Assembly (NCBI GenBank): GCA_012295275.1
Contig: CM022673.1
Coordinates: 25,842,261 to 25,870,760, forward strand
From: Chrysomallon squamiferum
Lineage: Eukaryota > Mollusca > Gastropoda > Neomphalida > Peltospiridae
Length of the DNA: 28,500 nt
Reading direction: 5' to 3'
The notes under the pieces were generated by a model. The model was not told the origin of the DNA, did not search any database, and was given only the letters and a program-made list of their open reading frames with translations. This document shows positions 21,120 through 28,500 of the stretch, one piece after another; the stretch's first letter is position 1; the number at the start of each line of letters is the position of its first letter. Position numbers and translations under genes: made by a program.

Positions 21120-21247
21120 CACATACACATCTATATATATACGTATACAGACACACACACATATATACATGTATGTATAAATACATACATTCATACACTT
21201 ATCAGTATATATGGTATATATATACACACTCACACACATACACACAC

Positions 21248-21287
<40 letters not shown>

Positions 21288-21372
21288 ATACCTACATACA
21301 TTTATACGTGTGTGTGTGTGTGTGTGTATATATACATACATACATATAAACATACACACTCATATACATATA
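21120..21372. repeat. (CA)n/(TA)n/(CATA)n/(TG)n compound array
   Basis: About 250 bp of alternating purine-pyrimidine dinucleotide and tetranucleotide blocks, similar in type to 1098-1330. Confidence 0.93.
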
Positions 21373-21705
21373 TTTTTCCTATAAATAGTAATAATATATG
21401 AGGATTAGATAAATTTCTATATTTTTGTGCATGTCCAACAATATAGTTTTTTTTTGTGACGGATTTATTTTTGCTTCGATAAATTACTTGTTATTTACGT
21501 ATATAATTCTTCACAGTTATTTCTATATAATTTAACTGCTGTTTAGATCTTGAAATCGGTTTTCACTGTAAAAAATGTCGTTATTTAAGAATTATTTTAT
21601 ATTTGATGCATGATTTTCACAATAAATTTACCACACTCGAATGCAGTATGTTGTTAAATAAAACAGTCCATTTCATTTAAATTTTGTTTTATTTAAGACC
21701 GCAGG

Positions 21706-21829
21706 ATAAAAGAAATAATTGGTTACTGTTTTAAGATATCAGCTTTATCATGCTCAGGCAGACTTCGGCATTCAAGCCTTGGCAAAATAAAGCTGATATT
21801 ATAAGACAGTAATCAGTTATTTCCTTTAT
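21706..21829. mobile_element. Hairpin MITE-like inverted repeat
   Basis: Arms of about 43 bp (21706-21748 and 21787-21829) are inverted copies with about 85% identity (shared cores GATATCAGCTTTAT-like and ATTACTGT-like). They enclose a 38-bp, more GC-rich centre (TCAGGCAGACTTCGGCATTC). No coding capacity. Fold-back structure without a clear target-site duplication. Confidence 0.55.
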
Positions 21830-22446
21830 ATATATATATATATACATATATTTTATCATTAATTGTGGGTTGTTTTCTTTTACTTTAGACTGCGTGTGCA
21901 TATTGATGTGTTTTGTGTGTTTTTTCTTTGTGAATATATATATAACACAGAAATAAATGCACGTACGTGTATATGTGTGTGTGTGCGTGCGTGCGTGCGT
22001 GTTTGTTATAAGCGAATCATATAGTATTAGCTTGTATGTTCTTAATTACCTCTGGTCTGTTGGGAATTAGAACGTTTTCGTTTGTGGACTTCACTTGTAA
22101 GGACATATTATATAGTTGTGCAGTACCTTTGAAAATTAAATTCCTCGGTGTATTTAAACATTACAGTTCGGTAATTAATAGCATATGCACCTTATTCGCT
22201 GGTATTCTCTTTCCCATGTTATTAAGTGCAACTCCAAATGCCAAAGAATAATATTGTAAAATAATAGCCGACTGACACTGCCGAGGGAGAATAAACGAAC
22301 GGTGGGGAAAAAAGAGAGAGAGAAAAAAAATATAGTAACTTGTCGGAGGAGTTAAAAGCAATAGCCTATTGTTAAGCTCATGGAGTGGTTTGCAGTATTT
22401 GAGTTCTATGGATAGCTGTAGACTCGACTGTGATTGTACTTGAACC

Positions 22447-22488
22447 ATGAACGCGTACGGATGGAGTCTACTGTTTATTCCACCATGA
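22447..22488 (+). promoter_or_regulatory. Upstream ORF overlapping the reck start
   Basis: ATG at 22447 opens 13 codons (MNAYGWSLLFIPP) in another frame. Its TGA (22486-22488) overlaps the ATG at 22485 as ATGA. The layout could reduce use of Met1 and favour reinitiation at Met9. Function inferred from position only. Confidence 0.4.
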
Positions 22489-22539
22489 TTTTACATTGTC
22501 TCTACCTGTGTGTGCTAATTCTGTGTGTTCGATCTAGTG
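22461..22539 (+). CDS. reck: reck exon 1: signal peptide
   Basis: ATG at 22461 with an in-frame TGA at 22431-22433; 26 codons plus one base before GTAAGT at 22540. The in-frame second ATG (22485) sits in CCACCATGA, a much better initiation context, and would still give a full signal peptide. Confidence 0.72.
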
Positions 22540-24676
22540 GTAAGTTTCCAGCATCGAAACTAGCATGTGTACTTGTGTTTTCTTACTCTCTGTTTACTGC
22601 GGGCGGAGCAGTTCTTTGATCTCCCCGCAATGGCGGATTTGTTTATCATTGTATGCACAGAATAGGGTAGGATTCAGGCGCTTTGCTTCTTGTAATCCTT
22701 TTCGCATGAATTGTGTTAGCAGGTAAATACTGCTACATGCAGCTGGACATTTCCTACCACGTAGGTTTCGTGGGAAAGGATCGTTCCAGTCAAAATATCT
22801 GGAAGAAAACATCGTCTGCGATTAGTGTCAGAAATGGATGGAATGGTCACTGACCAGTAATAATTTTACCGTTAACCATCAACATTTTTAGCATTATTCT
22901 TCATTTTAATTTCATTTATTTATTATATTTCTGTCTTTCCTTCTTTTCTTTTTTTTTAACCTTGTTTTGTTTGTTTTTGTAAATGGTAGTTTTGTTAAAA
23001 CAAATTTTGTAAAAATTGTATTGATATTAAAAACGTTAGTATTGTTACCTTTCGCCACCAATAACTGGAAAAACTGTTTTTTGTTTCTTCAGAATGAAAA
23101 CGTGATAAAATTACGGTTTAGGATATCTTCTCTCTCCCTCTCTCCCTCTTTTTTTCTCTTCTATTTTATTCTTTTTTAAATCATTTAAATTTTAAGTATG
23201 AAGCAGTTTATTGTATCAAGATGTCTCAGTGTACTGATATTATATTATTAATTCTTGTAAAAAAAACTACTCTTTCTTCTGATAACCATTTTCCTGTTAA
23301 AATTTGAAATGCAAGTTTATTTTTCTGAAGTAAGGAAGGTGATTGTTTGAATCTGTGGGTTATCTACAGAATTAAGTCACAACGTAGAAGCTAAACTATC
23401 TCAAGGGCTATCAATATAAATTATAACAAACTGCTTGATAGCAAACTGCTCATAGGAAACTCCTTGATAGTTTTATAATGCAGTTCCAGAACTTAAAGTG
23501 TCATTCAGAAAAATGTGTCGGTTCTGGTAGATTATATCAGTGTTATTTAATTCAAATTATAAATACCGAATTATACTTATTCATTGATTTCAAGTTGTAG
23601 GCCTAACTTTCCTTGATTTTTATTAAACAAGGTTCAGCCCCCCCCTCTCCACAAATAAATAAAAATATATAAATCATAAAATAAAATGTTATGAGAAATT
23701 AGAATTGCCATTTTAATTTTTGTACCAAAATGTCTTTGTCAGAATCTGAAATCATCTGTGGTAATTAAATTGTGTCCTTTAAGTATTTTAGTGTAGCGAC
23801 CAAAGAAACCTAGTATAAGTTACCTTATAGTCTGAGGGAAGCAGTTGTGTCAAAATGTTTGTTCAGTTACCTCAAAATGTATGTAACATATCCTTTTATA
23901 TCACCTGATTAAGCAAGAACATTGACACACACACCTAAAAGTAGACAGATAAAATGTTTTATTTACTTATAGCACCATTTAAAAAAAAAAAAAAAAAAAA
24001 AAGTGTTGTTACATTTACAGTAACCATTTACAGTAATCACCGAGTGATTCTAATTTAAATAAAGTAACTCTGATAAAATCTACTGGAGTAGACTTGTTTT
24101 TCTGCACGACACTTTAATTTTTAGAAAAACATAATAAAAATGTCTACACTGTGAGATACGTTATAATTTATATCGATAGGACTAAAGGTATCTTAATAAC
24201 TTCTAAACTGTGCATTAATTATGGGCATTTACAGCATTCATGAATGTCAGTTCTTATGTCGAAAGAAGAAAAATAAATTTACTAAATATTTGTTTTTATT
24301 CAGTTGGCATGTTCAGCATTCATGAATGTCAATTTGTGCTAGCTACTGTAACGAATATATCATTATATGTTACTTAATAATTTTTTGTGTGTGGATATTT
24401 TCAGTTAATTAAATGTCTTGTTCTGACAGAAAAACAAATATATTTCATTGTGTCACTTGTGACAGTAACATATTTATTTAATTTCCTTTTTTTGTAGTAT
24501 TATTATTACTGCTGCTATTATTGTTACTATTATTATTGTTATTTCTATTACTATTGCTATTATTATTATTATCATTATGAGTGATTATTATTATTACTAT
24601 TATTATTACTATTACTATTACTATTATTACTATTACTTTATTATTATTATTTTTTTTTTTATCATTATTATTATTA

Positions 24677-24738
<62 letters not shown>

Positions 24739-24895
24739 ATTTAATGGATTATTAAGCAATCATTTCATCATGCTGCGCTGCCTTGTACCAGGTGTCTATT
24801 CAACTTTTATTTTTAATTTTTTTTTAAATTTTTCAGGTCCCTCGTGTTGTTCCAGCATTCGACATCACCCGAAATGTCAGTTTTATTGTGAGCAG
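22461..24895 (+). CDS. reck: RECK-like protein, first two coding exons; 3' partial
   Basis: RECK is a GPI-anchored extracellular glycoprotein that inhibits matrix metalloproteases and in vertebrates acts with GPR124 in Wnt7 signalling. Exon 1 (22461-22539) encodes a signal peptide: MESTVYSTM, then the hydrophobic ILHCLYLCVLILCV. Donor GTAAGT; phase 1. Exon 2 (24837-24895) completes Gly and encodes PSCCSSIRHHPKCQFYCEQ with phase 0 at its end. The CC-x8-C-x3-C-EQ spacing equals the first cysteine-knot motif of RECK, which also follows the signal peptide directly. The remaining cysteine knots, Kazal domains and GPI signal would lie beyond 28500. The gene name rests on the cysteine spacing and exon layout of a short segment. 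Confidence 0.7.
22540..24836 (+). other. reck intron 1
   Basis: About 2.3 kb with GTAAGT donor and TTTTTCAG acceptor. It contains a compositionally balanced patch (22600-22830) in which no gene was recognised, an A run (23982-24002), a duplicated CAGCATTCATGAATGTCA segment (about 24232 and 24312) and a long ATT/ACT triplet array (24496-24737) about 100 bp before the acceptor. Confidence 0.7.
24496..24737. repeat. (ATT)n/(ACT)n trinucleotide array
   Basis: About 240 bp of T-rich triplets, mixed ATT/ACT/GCT at the left and nearly pure ATT at 24680-24735. Confidence 0.95.
24837..24895 (+). CDS. reck: reck exon 2: first cysteine-knot half
   Basis: Acceptor AAATTTTTCAG ending at 24836 and donor GTACGT from 24896; two bases plus 19 codons. 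Contains four cysteines with the spacing CC-x8-C-x3-C followed by EQ, as at the start of the mature RECK protein. Confidence 0.75.
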
Positions 24896-25074
24896 GTACG
24901 TGTCACTTGGAATACTTGATAATTAACATTTCTCTGTATGAAATTTATTTCATTGTCAGGCTCACTGTGAACACTGTGTCACTCATCTGACAGGATGTTC
25001 ACAGTGCATCCACGCTGTTTGAAATGTGTTTACTCAGTCAAGTGTTAAGCATGTTGTAATGGCCAGCGTAATAA

Positions 25075-26790
25075 ACAGTAAACATATTTAACACTGTGTT
25101 TTAATTTGTCATAATCTGTGTGTTATATTTAATGTTTGTGGATAACAGTAGTTATAACAGTAAAAGTTAACATATTTAACACTGTGTTTTAATTTGTCAT
25201 AATGTGTGTGTTATATTTAATGTTTGTGGATAACAGTAGTTATAACAGTAAAAGTTAACATATTTAACACTGTGTTTTAATTTGTCATAATGTGTGTGTT
25301 ATATTTAACATTTGTGGATAACAGTAGTTACAGCAGTAAAAGTAAAGAGATTTAACATTTTATTTTATTAAGGTTTGTGAATAACAGTAATTATAACAAT
25401 AAAACATACTTAGCACTGTATTTTAATTTGTCATAAAGTTATATTTAATTTTAGTGATAATAGTAGTTATAACAATAACAGTAAACATTTAACATTGTAT
25501 TTTAATTTATCATAATATATTATATTGTGAATAAAACATACTTAACACTGTATTTTAATTTGTCATAAAGTTATATTTAATATTTGTTAATATAGTCATT
25601 ATAACAATAACAGTAAACATATTTAACATTCTATTTTAATTTGTCATAAAGTTATATTTAACGTTTGTGATAAGTAGTTATAACAGTAAAAGTAAACATA
25701 TTTAACAATAAATTATTGTGTCATAATATGTTTTATTTAAGGTGACCGATTTTAGTAACTAACAACAAAAGCAGGCACATATAATAATGTATTACTGCAT
25801 CATCATATATTTCATTTAAGCTTCCTTGTAATAGTATTTTATTCTAAGTTTTATGTAATAGTGTCTGTAGTAAAAAAAAAAAAAATCACAATATATTGTG
25901 TTGTGCATTTTATTTAAGCTTCATAATAATAAAAGTAAACATATTTCATATTTATGACTGTGTTCAAATTTAAATAAAACTGAATTAGCACAGTTTTTGG
26001 AAAGACAGTATTTAAATGGTGTTTTTTTTTTTTTTAATGAAAACCTCAGTAAACAAGATAAACATGTATTTATTAGCAATACTAACAGTAATAGGATTCT
26101 ATAAGACTGCTTGCAGATCAATACAGAGGACTAATATTTCATTTAAGTTTCAGGATAATAGTTCATGTAATAACAAATGTAAACAACGTATTATTATATG
26201 CATTAATGGGACAGAAAATTATAATAATTATTGCAGAGGCAATTCAAGTAAGCATGCTGGGTAATATGTTGGAATACATCTTATCTGGTTATTTGAAGTT
26301 CATTATAATAATGATAACAGTGAATATTATTTTCTGGTTGGATGATAATCTATTATTGTGATAATGAATTGTATGCTAGCTTCATGATAATTGTAATTGT
26401 GAATAATAAAAAAATAAACATATTTAATTTATATATTATTAATTGATTAAATTATATAAGCTTAAAATATTAAATGTAACTGCAAATGTGATGAAAACAA
26501 ATATAGTGAATAATATATTGTTGTTTTCAGTTTTTGAAACTTGGTTATAATAAAGGTAATTGTAATGAATATAATTATATATGATAATATATTACTTGTG
26601 TCATGAAATTTGATTTAAATTTCATCAATTTAACAGTGACTGCAGATATAGAAGCAAACACATGGGATAATATATTATTTGTGTCATCGGATTCTATTTA
26701 GGTTTCATCATAATTATAGTAATAAAAATAAGCGGACTGGGTAATATATAATTGTTTCATCAGCTTATTTATTTTCCCTGCTTGATTTAT
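25075..26790 (+). repeat. 88-bp satellite array decaying to the right
   Basis: Three nearly identical 88-bp units start at 25081, 25169 and 25257 (each begins AACATATTTAACACTGTG). Further units from about 25345 to 25710 are shortened and mutated (TTTTAATTTGTCATAA and GTAGTTATAACA cores persist). Weak copies with ATTATTTGTGTCAT- and TTTCATCATAATTATAGTAAT-like parts continue to about 26790. Confidence 0.85.
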
Positions 26791-27751
26791 TGTGATATTG
26801 CTAGAAATAAATTGTTACGGATGACTCATTATTTCATTAATCATTTGTTTTATTGTTTTTTATGGCTTGCCAGTGTAATAAATTATATGATTAGGTAACT
26901 GCATGGATAAGTAATGTGGAAAATGATAAGCGACTGAATTGTTTTCCAACAATTTGATGTATGTTTATTTGCATTTTATTGTTATAATCAGAAACTGGTT
27001 TGTGATATTCTTCATCTTTTCAAGCATAATTCTTTAAGGATTTAACTGAAGAAAACAAATTTTTAAATTTTGATCAATTATTTGCTGAGACGATGCAAAT
27101 GACATATATATTGGTATGAAAGTTGTAATTAAGTCAATAATAGCAAAACACATCATATGAAATTCTTTCCCAAGAAATTTTGGAATATTTTTCAATTGTA
27201 ATGAGATACAATGCATACACATGTACTAGTGTTTGCAGGCAAAATGTCATTTGAGAAGAAAAAAGTTGTTACTTTATAAAACTGCCAGTGTATATTTTAT
27301 AGTATATATTTTTAATAGGATAGATTATTGTTTTATAATAGTGAGTAAGAGCTAAGAAGGTCAAGACAGGTTGAGAGAGAGAAATAAAACTAAATACTTT
27401 CTAATCTCATATAAACAGTTTTTTTACCATTTGACTAGCAAATGAATTCTTCTATTATCTGGATGTGTGCTGTATTATAAAATTACTAGTTTAAATTGCA
27501 GTAATGTTTGTCAGGTTATCAGGTTAAACTTTATGACATATTCTAACATTGGTGAATGCATTTCCAGAAGCGAGTTACAATTCATTGTTTTTGTTAGATG
27601 CTAAATATTTTAACATTCTGTTGTTGTTGCTCTTCTGACATTAGAAAATCTGTCTTTTGTTTTCTTATCAGTCTTGAAACAATGCATTTATATCTATAAA
27701 ATTATGATGGTGGTGTTGCTCTACCAATTCAAAACTTTTTTTTTATTTAAG

Positions 27752-27752
<1 letters not shown>

Positions 27753-27793
<41 letters not shown>
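27753..27793. repeat. (AT)n microsatellite
   Basis: About twenty uninterrupted AT units. Confidence 0.97.
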
Positions 27794-27797
<4 letters not shown>

Positions 27798-28260
27798 AGA
27801 ATTTGTTATTTTTCATTTTCTGACACGTGTATGTACCCATTGGCAAATTTTCTCTTTGTTATTGACAATTTGTATGAGTCATTAATAAATACATTCTTAA
27901 AGAAAAGTAATGCTAAAACATATGTTTTGTATTTTACATGAAACAGGCTTAGTTTTGTGTTATTCGGGGTCCTGAACAGTGCTAACATGTGGTGTAAACA
28001 ATGAGCGATAAGTGAGAAAACAGTTTGTTCAGTGCAAATGTGACTGCAGGAGAATGGTACCCACATGTAGCTTATAAAACAGTGTGTTGTATTAGTCTCC
28101 ATGGATCTGTCTGTGTTACCAGGTTCTCGCTTTTACATTCTTCTGCTGATGGTGTAATTTGTCTGTCCAGTGACATTGATTTGATTTGAAGAAAAGTTAA
28201 TCTGGTCCCAAAGATTGAGAATTGATTATCGACCAGCTAAAAATGGCATTTCTCCACTAT

Positions 28261-28265
28261 GATAT

Positions 28266-28300
<35 letters not shown>
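28261..28300. repeat. (TA)n microsatellite
   Basis: About 40 bp of TA with CATA interruptions. Confidence 0.93.
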
Positions 28301-28500
28301 TGAGTGTATGGATATGTTGGTGTATATTAATGTGCTGGTTAGATTGTTTTTTTATAAATATTTATTTTAAGATTCTAAATAAGTCAGTATGTGTAACCAT
28401 TAACTATATGAAAATTTGTCAATTTTTGTAATTTGTGAAAATCATTTCATGTGGAGTTTAGACATAGAAGAAACAGAACAAGAAATCATATTCTTCCTCA

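Larger units (their letters stand above)
19887..22446. other. Region between the SH2 gene and RECK-like gene
   Basis: AATAAA at 20138-20143 is a candidate end of the SH2 gene. 20150-20620 is less biased in composition, with two inverted CCAAT pentamers (20228-20232, 20236-20240) and TGACAGTTG (20346-20354), promoter- or enhancer-like but unproven. Then (GA)n (20832-20909), a CA/TA/CATA array (21120-21372), a hairpin element (21706-21829), (AT)n and GT/GC alternation (21828-22000), and the probable RECK 5' UTR or promoter close to 22440. Confidence 0.6.
24896..28500 (+). other. reck intron 2 (continues beyond the window)
   Basis: No further exon seen. A perfect 11-bp inverted repeat (24963-24973 with 24996-25006) is followed by the satellite array 25075-26790, then AT-rich unique sequence with (AT)n at 27753-27793 and (TA)n at 28261-28300. 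Confidence 0.65.

Noticed and set aside
22036-22251. Hydrophobic 71-codon ORF upstream of RECK
   Set aside because: No splice sites, family motif or codon signal. Likely chance in T-rich DNA.
22594-22812. Minus-strand 72-codon ORF in reck intron 1 with balanced composition
   Set aside because: No recognisable domain, start context or splice partners. Noted only as a compositionally distinct patch.
24837-24895. Reading this exon as a continuation of the SH2 gene (phase 0 from 19817, giving VPRVVPAFDITRN)
   Set aside because: The phase also fits and the frame is open, but the donor at 19818 is weak. The phase-1 reading from 22539 gives the exact RECK cysteine spacing right after a signal peptide.
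26016-26264. 82-codon ORF with a signal-peptide-like start and several cysteines
   Set aside because: It lies within the decayed satellite array, shares satellite phrases (ATTTCATTTAAG, AATAATAGT), is AT-biased and has no recognisable family.

Overview
The window reads as intron-rich, very AT-rich animal nuclear DNA, most likely from a spiralian invertebrate and possibly a mollusc. Long (GA)n, (CA/TA)n, (CATA)n, (AAT)n and (TTA)n microsatellites fill the introns. Coding exons are short, with GT..AG junctions and a clearly higher GC content than their surroundings. No bacterial-type operon, CRISPR array, rRNA or intact tRNA was seen. The mollusc assignment is an inference from repeat style and gene types. 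It was not tested by comparison.

Four protein-coding genes were rebuilt exon by exon from splice sites, phase matching and family motifs. (1) 1362-4387 (+): the last five exons of a TRPC cation channel (pore loop, S6, TRP box, coiled coil and a long disordered tail), with TRPC2-like features. Its reading frame probably continues to 4586 if one T is extra at 4383-4385. (2) 7854-9862 (-): a complete six-exon BAX-type pro-apoptotic BCL-2 protein of about 214 residues with BH3, BH1, BH2 and a C-terminal membrane anchor. It converges tail-to-tail with the TRPC gene across a roughly 3 kb AT-rich region that is probably mostly its 3' UTR. (3) 13033-19886 (+): a small adaptor with an N-myristoylation start (MGSC) and a single SH2 domain that lacks the phosphotyrosine-binding arginine. 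Its last SH2-side exon contains a GTAAGT donor, which gives two possible C-termini (165 or about 207 residues). (4) 22461-24895 and beyond the right edge (+): the first two coding exons of a RECK-like secreted or GPI-anchored cysteine-knot protein. Its start is overlapped by a short upstream ORF.

Non-coding highlights are: a multi-copy duplication of a splice acceptor plus exon start in front of a TRPC exon, leaving an in-frame 40-codon alternative extension; a degraded pogo/Tigger-like element at 11381-12213; a hairpin MITE-like element at 21706-21829; and an 88-bp satellite array in the RECK intron that is almost perfect at its left edge and decays to the right for about 1.7 kb.

The genes do not form one pathway (Ca2+ entry, apoptosis, adaptor signalling, extracellular protease/Wnt control). 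They look like ordinary neighbours. The most unusual items are the arginine-less myristoylated SH2 protein with its terminal-exon switch, and the duplicated splice acceptor in the channel gene.
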